In this document: positions 26,591-34,325 of the stretch, piece by piece
How the letters are laid out: each line of letters starts with the position of its first letter
Position numbering within the stretch: position 1 is the stretch's first letter
DNA from: Flavipsychrobacter sp.
Lineage (GTDB): Bacteria; Bacteroidota; Bacteroidia; Chitinophagales; Chitinophagaceae
Length of the DNA stretch: 64,000 nucleotides
Assembly (NCBI GenBank): GCA_016786565.1
Contig: JAEUVY010000031.1
Coordinates: 1-64,000 of the forward strand
Reading direction: 5' to 3'
Position numbers and translations under genes: made by a program
The notes under the pieces: generated by a model
What the model was told of the DNA's origin: nothing
The model's database searches: none
Seen by the model: the letters and a program-made list of their open reading frames with translations, nothing else

Positions 26591-27790
26591 ATGAGGGCGG
26601 TTTTAATGGTGTGGATATTGGTACTTGGTTCCTACGGGGTGAAGGCACAGTATACGCCTTTGGTGGAGAAAATTGCTTTTGACTTTTACGGAGATTCAAT
26701 TAAGATAGAGGGTGTTCATCTCAACTGCCCCGATTTCGCGGGCGAGTTAACTGCAGACAACATTACATCCTTTTCTCGTTCCATTGATTCCGGTGGATTT
26801 GCTCCGGTTGTTGCCGCTCTTCGCGATTACAGAATCCGTCACCGTCCTGATGACTGGATGTATTATCAGCTCATTCGCCGCACTGCTCAGGTTCTCAGCC
26901 CTAAAGCCGATAATTATTATAGGTACACGCTATACAAATGGTTCTTCCTGACACGCTCGGGCTTTGATGCCACCTTACGACTTGCAGGCGATAAGCTATT
27001 GTTTTACGTGCAGTGCGATGAGAATATTTACGATATCCCCTGTCATACTGCGGGTGGGCGTCAGTATGTGTGTCTGAATTATCACGATTATGCCAATATT
27101 GATATCCCGAATACACGTTTCGAGTCGGTAGCGATCACTGTGCCCGATGCAACCCGCGGTTTTTCCTATAAGTTGTCGCGCATACCTGAGTTTACTCCGA
27201 AAAAATATGAGGAGAAGGAGTTGCAGTTCGTGTATCAGGACAATCACTACAATTTCAGGGTCAGATTGAATCCTGATGTGAAGAACATTTTTGCCAACTA
27301 CCCGGTGGCCGATTACCAGCTTTATTTTAGCATGCCACTGAGCGGGGAGACCTATGGTTCCCTGATCCCCCAGCTTAAAGAAGCAGTATCAGATATGAGT
27401 GTGCGTCAGGGGGTCGATTATTTGATGAGGTTCACCAGGTATGCATTCAATTATCAACCCGACAGAGAGCATTTTGGTAAGGAAAAGAGGATGTTTGCAG
27501 AGCAGACTTTACTTTATGAGCGGAGTGACTGTGAAGACAGGGCGGCACTGTTCTTTTATCTCGTAAAAGAACTCTATCAGTTGCCTATGATCGTGCTGGC
27601 ATATCCTGAGCATGTGACAGTTGCCGTTAAGTTCGATAAGCCAGTGGGTACATCAATTCTATACAACGGACAGAAGTACACGATCTGCGAGCCAACACCA
27701 CAGAAGCGGGACGTGCCGCTCGGGAGAATATCGAAAGAATTGATGAACGCCAGCTATGAAGTGGCGTACGTGTACGATCCTCATCAATAA
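26591..27790 (+). CDS. Exported transglutaminase-like protein
   Basis: 399-residue protein with an N-terminal signal peptide ending VKAQ. I recognise a transglutaminase-core arrangement in the C-terminal third: Cys314 in RSDCEDRAALF, His341 in YPEHVTVAV and an acidic residue near 366 in TICEPTPQ. This is the Cys-His-Asp/Glu order of bacterial transglutaminase-like proteases. The first 280 residues (beta-rich, with FYGDSIKIEG and YVCLNYHDYANIDIPN) have no family I can name. A periplasmic cysteine protease or amidase role is plausible; the substrate is unknown. A bidirectional terminator follows at once. Confidence 0.7.
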   Translation: MRAVLMVWILVLGSYGVKAQYTPLVEKIAFDFYGDSIKIEGVHLNCPDFAGELTADNITSFSRSIDSGGFAPVVAALRDYRIRHRPDDWMYYQLIRRTAQVLSPKADNYYRYTLYKWFFLTRSGFDATLRLAGDKLLFYVQCDENIYDIPCHTAGGRQYVCLNYHDYANIDIPNTRFESVAITVPDATRGFSYKLSRIPEFTPKKYEEKELQFVYQDNHYNFRVRLNPDVKNIFANYPVADYQLYFSMPLSGETYGSLIPQLKEAVSDMSVRQGVDYLMRFTRYAFNYQPDREHFGKEKRMFAEQTLLYERSDCEDRAALFFYLVKELYQLPMIVLAYPEHVTVAVKFDKPVGTSILYNGQKYTICEPTPQKRDVPLGRISKELMNASYEVAYVYDPHQ

Positions 27791-27824
27791 AAAATGCCGG
27801 CCATTTCCCGGCCGGCATTTATAC
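27789..27824. terminator. Bidirectional terminator
   Basis: AAATGCCGGCC (27792-27802) pairs perfectly with 27810-27820 around ATTTCCC, with A and T runs outside. It serves the convergent genes ending at 27790 and 27842. Confidence 0.85.
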
Positions 27825-27841
27825 CTATTGGTTTTTTGCTT

Positions 27842-30130
27842 TTATCGTGCGATCAGCAACTTCGTTGTTGTTTGCTGTTTCTCGGTTGTAACGATGGCAT
27901 AATAAATTCCATTTGCAAGGAACGACGGCAGATAGATAGTCGGTTCATTGATCCTCGTTGTCAGTACCACCTGCCCCATAGCATTGATCAGGCGCAGTTC
28001 ATCGTTTGGCTGAGCTCCGAAGATCTGTATGTAATCTCTGGCCGGATTGGGCACAATGGTGATCGTCGTCTCAGGGCGAAGGTCTGTAACTGCTAATGCG
28101 AATACAATTTTGACAACAGAGCAGGTTGTATCGGTACATACCCACTGGTTGCGGCGTTTCGCGCGGGTGTAGAGGCATACATTATAATTGCCCGCACCGG
28201 TGAAGACATGCGTTGGGTTGTGTAGGGTGCTGGTGTCGGCGGTGCCGGATGCCGGGTTGCCAAAATTCCACAAGCGCGATACGGTGTCGCCGGTGTTTGA
28301 TACGATCGTATCGTAGAAGGTAACATCATATCCAACAGTGTCGTAAGAGAATCCGTAAGTGCTGTTCAGCTTTCCGCATTTTGAGTTGACGAATGCGATA
28401 TCGCTCACCAGTACCGATCCTGATGAAGACTTGTTGAACAGGAATTTCACTTTGCGCACCTTCTTTATGTTGATGCCGGTAAAGTCACTGATAGGGATCC
28501 TGATATTGTTGAACATCACTTTGGGTAGCAGTGTGCTTGTGCTCGAGCCTGGTTGGTAGAACAGCGCATAGCTGTAGTCATGTACACGCTTGCTGGCTAT
28601 GGCTCCTGCCGAATCGATCAGTTGCACTGTGAAGTCAAGATTCTGTCCGGCTGTAACCTGATTGAAACGCTGTGCCGCCCTGAACTGAACTGCATCTATG
28701 AGTGATAGATCCTGTTGGGAAGCGGGGATGTCATTCTGATAGTAGTCGAGTGTATCGTCCCAGCGCATGCCCATTTGTGCAAGACCTTTTCTTGATGCTG
28801 TTCCTCTGTGCGGCTCTTTTGCCTGCTGTGTTGCAACATTGCACAATGGTATGGAAAGTCCTCCCCCGCATATTCCTACACCTGAAGTAACAAGCCCTGC
28901 CCATGTAACAGCTCCGCCCATTGTGTTTGTGGTTTCGTTATAAACAGTGTCTGTTCTGTTGATATCAAGACGATCGGTGCGGCCGGGATGGTAGGATACG
29001 AAAACGTTCGTCGTATCCAGTTGTGAGGTTGCAGGTGGAATGATATCACGGGTTTCAAGAATAGGTGCAAATTGTTGCTCTCCGCCCACATGTTGCCTGA
29101 AGAAAGCGGCAGCGTAGGTGTTGTATGCATTCTTCTGTTTTGTTGTGTCGAAGCGTTTGTTGGTTGGTGAGGCAGGTCCGCAATGTGGGTCGGTGCTGCT
29201 GGCCCCCCAGTCGTCTGCAGTGCCCGCTATGTATGAGCCCGGTGTCCAAACCGTGTTGTAGAAGTTGTGGTTGGCACCCATCATCAGCACGTTGTACTTT
29301 GGTGCTTCGTCTGTTGTGTCGGTATAGCGAACATCATCGTAGAAGTGAACACCCTGCAGGTCAGAGACATCGCCATCGCAATATGGTGCAATGTTCATCA
29401 ACGGAATACCGTTCAGCCAACGACGCTGGAAATCTACCGGTGCCAGTGTGATCACCGCTTTGATGCCATATGGACTGCCAAGCGTCCTGTTGTAAAGGGC
29501 ATTGAATACAACACCCTCGCCGCCGCGTGAGTGTCCCATTGTTCCAACACGTGTCAGGTCTACTTTGCCAACAAACATACCCGCCGCGCCTAATGAAGAA
29601 GGTGCGCCACCGGTAGTGCTCCATGTTTTCCAGAGGTCCAGGTGTTTTTGTACCAATTCGCCACGGCCGTTCATACCGGCATCGGCAGTACTCGCATCAC
29701 GGGCATTAATGCCATTGCACGATACCGAGATCACAATGTAGCCGTGGCTGGCCATGAAGCGCGCATGATAGTCGTATCCCTGAAAACTCTCAATGGGTAA
29801 ACGACCCGTTGGACAGGGCCATGCCAGCGAGGAATTGTAGGGAGGAGTTGCCAGATAGCATGTAGAGTGCCTGCCATGCAGCAGCACAATGACCGGGTAG
29901 GGGCCGCCGGGCAGTCCTGTAGGGTAGTGTACCGATGCCCTCATTTCTACCGGGCCGGCGGTAAATGTAGTGAGGCTGGCCGCGGCGTCGCCAAGGTTGT
30001 ATTCAGCCTTTGTGACAGCAAGAGTGCCTGCTACGCCGGGGTCGGGCGTAGTTTGCGCATGAGTACCAAACGCGCCTGCAAGTATCAGCAGCAGTGCGCT
30101 GAGAAGGGAGGGGAAAATGTTTTTCCGCAT
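27842..30130 (-). CDS. T9SS-exported alpha/beta hydrolase with PKD-like domain
   Basis: 762-residue secreted protein. A signal peptide runs to about residue 25 (THAQ). The alpha/beta-hydrolase part has the oxyanion strand PVIVLLHGRHSTCYL near 82 and the nucleophile elbow MGHSRGGEGVV at about Ser200, reminiscent of dienelactone hydrolase, PET-hydrolase or chlorophyllase folds. A beta-rich middle region follows (about 400-590). A PKD-like module (LWNFGNPASG, HVFTGAGNYNVCL) sits near 620-670. The final 75 residues are a type A T9SS sorting domain (IVPNPARDYIQIFG to KLLIAR). It probably hydrolyses an ester outside the cell. The specific substrate is not deducible; polyester, lipid or acylated polysaccharide are possible. 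Confidence 0.85.
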   Translation of the reverse strand: MRKNIFPSLLSALLLILAGAFGTHAQTTPDPGVAGTLAVTKAEYNLGDAAASLTTFTAGPVEMRASVHYPTGLPGGPYPVIVLLHGRHSTCYLATPPYNSSLAWPCPTGRLPIESFQGYDYHARFMASHGYIVISVSCNGINARDASTADAGMNGRGELVQKHLDLWKTWSTTGGAPSSLGAAGMFVGKVDLTRVGTMGHSRGGEGVVFNALYNRTLGSPYGIKAVITLAPVDFQRRWLNGIPLMNIAPYCDGDVSDLQGVHFYDDVRYTDTTDEAPKYNVLMMGANHNFYNTVWTPGSYIAGTADDWGASSTDPHCGPASPTNKRFDTTKQKNAYNTYAAAFFRQHVGGEQQFAPILETRDIIPPATSQLDTTNVFVSYHPGRTDRLDINRTDTVYNETTNTMGGAVTWAGLVTSGVGICGGGLSIPLCNVATQQAKEPHRGTASRKGLAQMGMRWDDTLDYYQNDIPASQQDLSLIDAVQFRAAQRFNQVTAGQNLDFTVQLIDSAGAIASKRVHDYSYALFYQPGSSTSTLLPKVMFNNIRIPISDFTGINIKKVRKVKFLFNKSSSGSVLVSDIAFVNSKCGKLNSTYGFSYDTVGYDVTFYDTIVSNTGDTVSRLWNFGNPASGTADTSTLHNPTHVFTGAGNYNVCLYTRAKRRNQWVCTDTTCSVVKIVFALAVTDLRPETTITIVPNPARDYIQIFGAQPNDELRLINAMGQVVLTTRINEPTIYLPSFLANGIYYAIVTTEKQQTTTKLLIAR

Positions 30131-30174
30131 TGTATAGTGTTGTTATGATTTTGAAGAAGATGATCTCGCAGCGC

Positions 30175-30588
30175 TTAGCGAAGCTGACTTTTTTTCAGTT
30201 TTCCCAGTTCCCAGCAGGGGCAGAATTTCTGCTTGCACATATCCTGTAGTTCCTGTTCAGATTCTGCTTCCAACAGGCCATAGGAAAGGTAAACGCGGGA
30301 ACCGTCTGTGATCTTTTTAAAGTCTTCCGTAGGGATATAGAATTTCAGTATGCCTTTTCCGTTTTCATTATCTTGGTCATGAAGCAGGAAGTGTTTATCA
30401 CCTATATAAAGCACATGGGTATTGCCACCAATGTAGAACTCGTTGGGCGATGTGATGGTGAGGGTTACATTTGGGCCCGATTGCCTGAGCAGGCTCATTT
30501 TTACTTTTTGTTTTTCCTGTGCCTGCACTTCGCCGGCCCACAGGCACAGCATCAATACCGAACACGCAACGAGTAGTTTGCTTTTCAT
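30175..30588 (-). CDS. Small exported protein of unknown function
   Basis: 137 residues from the ATG at 30588; the frame extends upstream to 30654 across a promoter-like box. A signal peptide ends at VQAQ (about residue 23). The mature part is a small beta-rich domain (VTLTITSPNEFYIGGNTHVLYIG; FLLHDQDNENGKGILKFYIP; SRVYLSYG) with two cysteines near the C-terminus (CKQKFCPCWELG carries three in fact). I do not recognise it. The C-terminal CxxxxCxC cluster could bind metal or form disulfides. It is preceded by the monooxygenase-DsbA fusion gene and followed by the hydrolase gene on the same strand. Confidence 0.7.
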   Translation of the reverse strand: MKSKLLVACSVLMLCLWAGEVQAQEKQKVKMSLLRQSGPNVTLTITSPNEFYIGGNTHVLYIGDKHFLLHDQDNENGKGILKFYIPTEDFKKITDGSRVYLSYGLLEAESEQELQDMCKQKFCPCWELGKLKKSQLR

Positions 30589-30609
30589 CTTTTTTGGTTT
30601 CGCTTTATA

Positions 30610-30617
30610 CAAATGTA
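30610..30617 (-). promoter_or_regulatory. Candidate -7 box of the 30175 gene
   Basis: TACATTTG on the minus strand fits TAnnTTTG exactly, 21 bases before the ATG at 30588. A TTTTG lies 14 bases upstream, a short spacing. Confidence 0.45.
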
Positions 30618-30689
30618 TTAAAAATATGTTGCAAAAGACATTGTCTTTTAACACGTCAACGCAAAAAATCAGAAATGAAATGCCGTCTA

Positions 30690-32627
30690 TCAGGCCGCTT
30701 TCAGTTTGCTTATCCAGATGGTACCGTTCTTGCTTTCGAACTTGTCTATGGTACCCTGTCTGTACATCCTGTTCAGTTCTATCAATGCTTCCTCTCTGGA
30801 CATGTTACCAAGGAAGACGAATTCTTTCTCCGTCATGGTTGGGAAATACGAGAACAATTGCTCAGGCGTGCGCAGGTAAGACTCTTTTTGAGCCCCCGGT
30901 ATCATAGTTCTTATGATCTCTTCAAAGCGTTCGTAGGGTTGGAGCCCGCGGATCACATGTTTTGTTTTGTCTCCGTTGGAGAAGAACAGGGTGGGGAAGC
31001 CCTTTACGCCCAACTGCTGTGATAATGCCAGATCCTGACGGAAGAGTTCTTTTGCCTTGCCTTCATAATCGCGCAATAGCCTTGCTGCGTCCAGTCCCAC
31101 TTCAAAAGCGGCCATGCGCAGGTGTTCCCACTTAATGATGTTCTTCTTTTGGGTGAACACCATCTCTTTTATCCTGCGCAGGAAATGAATTGCCCGTTCG
31201 GGGTCTTGCAGTTGCGCGGCCTTGAATGCTATGGATGGCGGATAAGAAGACGTCAGCGGGTCCTCGCGCCATATGTCGCCGTCAAGCGGCATATCATAGG
31301 CAGCGCCTACTTCGTCCCAGTGTTTTGCAGCATCGGCCGGTTTTACGATCGCAGTGCCATTGTATTTTTCCCACGATGGCAGCAAACCACCCATACAATA
31401 CTCTATGTTGACATAGTTGTCATATTCGAGTTTCAGTTTGCGCAGTGTGGGCTGTATGATCCAGCAGGTAGAGCAGATAGGATCAGTGAAGTACAACACC
31501 TGTATCTGCTTGTGCTTGCCAACAATATATGGTTTGGGGGAATCGTCCAGTGCCAGCGGCAGCGGGATGTCATCATCATTCTGAAGTGCAGGTTCCAGGA
31601 ATTGTTTTTTCAGTTCGCGGCCTTTCTTCAGGTGCTCAGCCAGATCCTGTATCCGTTTTTGATAGTAATTGTTGAATGCGGTTTCGTAATCGGTGTTTTC
31701 ACCCAGGCAGTCCGCCAGCGTTCTTGCGTCAAGAATGGCATTGGTAGTGCCGGCACTTGTGAAAGGTAGCATCTGGTGAGCCGCGTCGCCGATCAGTACT
31801 ACATTCGATTTATGAAATGCGGGTAGCATGTCAAAATCTTTGGTCTCCCAAATGTAACTTGTTGAGAAGTCGTTCGAGCGGAGTATTTCCTGCACCACTT
31901 CCGGGAAGTCGTACATGAAACGGAAACAGAAAGCTCGTAGTGCCTCAGGCGTATCTCCGGTCACATCAGCTATCGTCGGGTCATATTGCATGAACCAGAC
32001 CAACTCATTATCAGATGTAGGGATAAAGCCGAACGCGCGGCCATTATTCTTGTCCTGGAATTTTGAGAATACGTTGGGGTGTTTTCTGGCTATCTCGGCG
32101 TTTTTTGCTATACCAACAATTTCCTTCACCTGTACCGGAGTGTACTTTACGTCTTTGAACAGCAGGTTCCTCACTTTAGAGTTTCCACCGTCGGCAGCAA
32201 TGAAAATGTCGCCGTATTCGATGTCCCCGTTGTCAAATACAGCCGCTATTGCCTTTCCTTCATGAAATACAAAATTTATGAACTTCCGACCTTCCTTTAT
32301 GTGCGTGGCATTCACCAAAGAACGTTGAAAACCAAGCAGATCAGCCCTCTTTATGCAGTACCACTGGCTGAGTCGCTGATCCTTTACTTCGCTGTCATCG
32401 GGCCGGCGCAGAACAAACTCGTCAACTTTACGGGCAGGAAGCAGGATGCGGCTTTTTTCGTTAAGGTCCTTTAGCGGGCCTATTCCGTCCTTATGTATCA
32501 GGAATGCATGCCCCTTTACATTCAGACCTTCCGATCGTTCACAGATCACAACATCTATCTTCTTCTTTTCCAGGAAGATACCCATCGACAATCCGGCTAT
32601 GCCACCTCCAATTATTACTGCTTTCAT
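30690..32627 (-). CDS. Fusion of a FAD-dependent monooxygenase and a DsbA/SpxH-like thioredoxin-fold protein
   Basis: 645 residues in one uninterrupted frame. Residues 1-370 are a group A flavoprotein monooxygenase: the FAD dinucleotide motif GGGIAGLSMG near 8, DVVICER at the second strand, and GDAAHQMLPFTSAGTTNA at about 280. After a 15-residue linker, residues about 376-620 form a DsbA-like domain of the Thioredoxin_5/SpxH (YjbH) type: YFTDPICSTCWIIQP with Cys385 and Cys388, the helical insertion, and the cis-proline loop GVKGFPTLFF near 545. The last 60 residues are a small helical extension. There is no signal peptide, so the thioredoxin domain is cytoplasmic. Stand-alone versions of both families are common. 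The combination suggests flavin hydroxylation coupled to thiol redox chemistry or to protein handling, which is inference. Confidence 0.85.
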   Translation of the reverse strand: MKAVIIGGGIAGLSMGIFLEKKKIDVVICERSEGLNVKGHAFLIHKDGIGPLKDLNEKSRILLPARKVDEFVLRRPDDSEVKDQRLSQWYCIKRADLLGFQRSLVNATHIKEGRKFINFVFHEGKAIAAVFDNGDIEYGDIFIAADGGNSKVRNLLFKDVKYTPVQVKEIVGIAKNAEIARKHPNVFSKFQDKNNGRAFGFIPTSDNELVWFMQYDPTIADVTGDTPEALRAFCFRFMYDFPEVVQEILRSNDFSTSYIWETKDFDMLPAFHKSNVVLIGDAAHQMLPFTSAGTTNAILDARTLADCLGENTDYETAFNNYYQKRIQDLAEHLKKGRELKKQFLEPALQNDDDIPLPLALDDSPKPYIVGKHKQIQVLYFTDPICSTCWIIQPTLRKLKLEYDNYVNIEYCMGGLLPSWEKYNGTAIVKPADAAKHWDEVGAAYDMPLDGDIWREDPLTSSYPPSIAFKAAQLQDPERAIHFLRRIKEMVFTQKKNIIKWEHLRMAAFEVGLDAARLLRDYEGKAKELFRQDLALSQQLGVKGFPTLFFSNGDKTKHVIRGLQPYERFEEIIRTMIPGAQKESYLRTPEQLFSYFPTMTEKEFVFLGNMSREEALIELNRMYRQGTIDKFESKNGTIWISKLKAA

Positions 32628-32705
32628 TCGGGCTCTGTCTCTGTGTCTGTTAACGATTCGATTTGTTATTTGTAAAAATATAAATTCATTCCGACTTCCC
32701 TCAAA

Positions 32706-33869
32706 TTAGAGGTTACTATTTTTTATCCGGTCCAGCGCGTCTTGCAGAATATTGGCGGAAGTTGCGAAGCTCAGCCTTATGTACCCCTCTGCACCATTGC
32801 CAAACCACTGTGGCAAACCGGGTACAACGGCCACTTTCGCGTGTTGAAGGATGTGGTCTGCCACTTCCTTGCTCGTTTTACCGGTGCCCGAAATGTTGGC
32901 AAATGCCACATAGCAGCCTTCCGGGGCTGTGCAGGTGATACCCGGAATCTCGTTCAGGCCGGAGACGCATATGTCTCTCATTGCTGAAAGATGGCCGACA
33001 AATTTGTTGAGCCACGGGGCACATTTCGTGAGTGCTGCTATTGCGGCCACCTGGCCCAGCACGTTGGCTCCGTGTATGGTAGAGTTATGAAGTGATGCAT
33101 CCATAAGCCGGTCGAAGTGGGAGGTTGTGCCTGCCATTACAGACCCTATCCGCAGCCCCGCCAGGCCGTATGACTTGCTGAAACCTGTGACCGTGACGGT
33201 GCGCTTAGCGATGTCTGGCGACAGAGAAGCTATGCTGGTAAATGAATGGGGGGCAAAGATGATATCACTCCATATTTCATCAGAGAGAATGATGAGGTCA
33301 TGTTTGTCGGCAATTTCGGCAAATCGCATCAGCTCCTGCCTTGTAAACACCTTGCCGGTAGGGTTCAGCGGATTACAAAGGCAAAGCATGCGGGTGGCCG
33401 GAGTGATAAGTGCCTCCAGTTTTTCGAAATCAACAGCCGGAGTACCCTGTGGGATTGCGAATGGTATTGCTGTAGCTCCAACAGCTTCCACCGAATACCG
33501 GAACAGGAAATCTACAGGGTCAAAGATTATTGCTTCATCACCGGGTGTCAGAAAGGCCCTGCAGGTAATGTAGATGCCGGAAGCGGCACTGTCCACCGGA
33601 AAAATGAGACCTGGGTCGCACTGGATGTTCCGGCGTGTTGTGAAGAACGCTGCCATTGCTGTCCTGAACTCAGGCATACCGGTAGGTGGTGTGTAGCACA
33701 GGTAGCGGTCTCGGGTGTATGCCATTATCGCTTCCGCAATCTCAGGCGCGCACGGAAAATCGGGGTCGGCAGCGGTAAGTGGAATAACGCCCTCAGGTAC
33801 TGTTGCCCAGCGCAGGTTGTAGGCCCGCTTTTTTAGTATTCCAAGATCAATGGAAGAATGTTCAAACAT
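32706..33869 (-). CDS. PLP-dependent class I/II aminotransferase
   Basis: 387-residue fold-type I enzyme. Visible motifs are the substrate-side YTPPTGMPEFR near 60, CNPLNPTGKVF near 170, the PLP-contacting Asp in ILSDEIWSDI near 200, the Schiff-base lysine in TVTGFSKSYGLAGLRIG near 235, and the C-terminal arginine in EGYIRLSFA. The N-terminus (NLRWATVPEGVIPLTAADPDFP) recalls the MalY/PatB C-S lyase branch, but the family also contains true aspartate/aromatic aminotransferases, so the reaction is open. It lies between the response regulator (60 bases upstream) and the monooxygenase fusion (78 bases downstream) on the same strand, so it may be co-transcribed with them. Confidence 0.9.
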   Translation of the reverse strand: MFEHSSIDLGILKKRAYNLRWATVPEGVIPLTAADPDFPCAPEIAEAIMAYTRDRYLCYTPPTGMPEFRTAMAAFFTTRRNIQCDPGLIFPVDSAASGIYITCRAFLTPGDEAIIFDPVDFLFRYSVEAVGATAIPFAIPQGTPAVDFEKLEALITPATRMLCLCNPLNPTGKVFTRQELMRFAEIADKHDLIILSDEIWSDIIFAPHSFTSIASLSPDIAKRTVTVTGFSKSYGLAGLRIGSVMAGTTSHFDRLMDASLHNSTIHGANVLGQVAAIAALTKCAPWLNKFVGHLSAMRDICVSGLNEIPGITCTAPEGCYVAFANISGTGKTSKEVADHILQHAKVAVVPGLPQWFGNGAEGYIRLSFATSANILQDALDRIKNSNL

Positions 33870-33929
33870 GACTTTGATTTATAAGTTGTGCCGATGGGGT
33901 GCCGGAGTTGCGCGATAGAGCGGCAAAGA

Positions 33930-34325
33930 TCAGGCACTAAGTATCTCCACAAATTTCTCCTTGAGAATAGGTTTTATGATAAAGTCTGTGACGTTCGGGT
34001 TTGTTTTCGCGCGCTCAATGTCGTAGGACGATATGGACGAAGAAAACACATACAGACGATTGGGCTTGGAGAGTATCGGTGCTATATTTCTGTATTCATC
34101 AAGAAATTCCCACCCATCCATTATCGGCATTCGCAGGTCCAGAAAAATAACATCCGGCAATAGTTCAGGCGAGCCTGAATGCTCTCGCAGATATATCAAT
34201 GCTTTGTTGCCGTCAAGGAAGTCGGTGATGGAGGTAGGGATGCCCGTCAAACCTATTGTTTTCCTTAACAGGAAGGTGAAAAGCTTGTCGTCGTCTATGA
34301 GAAAGATATTTTTTACGGTGCTCAT
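33930..34325 (-). CDS. Single-domain response regulator
   Basis: 131 residues comprising only a receiver domain: acidic pocket LIDDD near residue 10-13, phosphoacceptor Asp63 in IFLDLRMP, conserved Ser/Thr region VFSSSIS near 95 and Lys in FIIKPI near 117. There is no output domain. Its start overlaps the stop of the upstream histidine kinase by four bases (ATGA), a translationally coupled cognate pair. Receivers of this small type act by protein-protein contact or in phosphorelays. The target is unknown. Confidence 0.92.
   Translation of the reverse strand: MSTVKNIFLIDDDKLFTFLLRKTIGLTGIPTSITDFLDGNKALIYLREHSGSPELLPDVIFLDLRMPIMDGWEFLDEYRNIAPILSKPNRLYVFSSSISSYDIERAKTNPNVTDFIIKPILKEKFVEILSA

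Noticed and set aside
31122..31769. 215-codon plus-strand frame opposite the monooxygenase-DsbA fusion
   Set aside because: Random composition, opposite a gene with recognised motifs.
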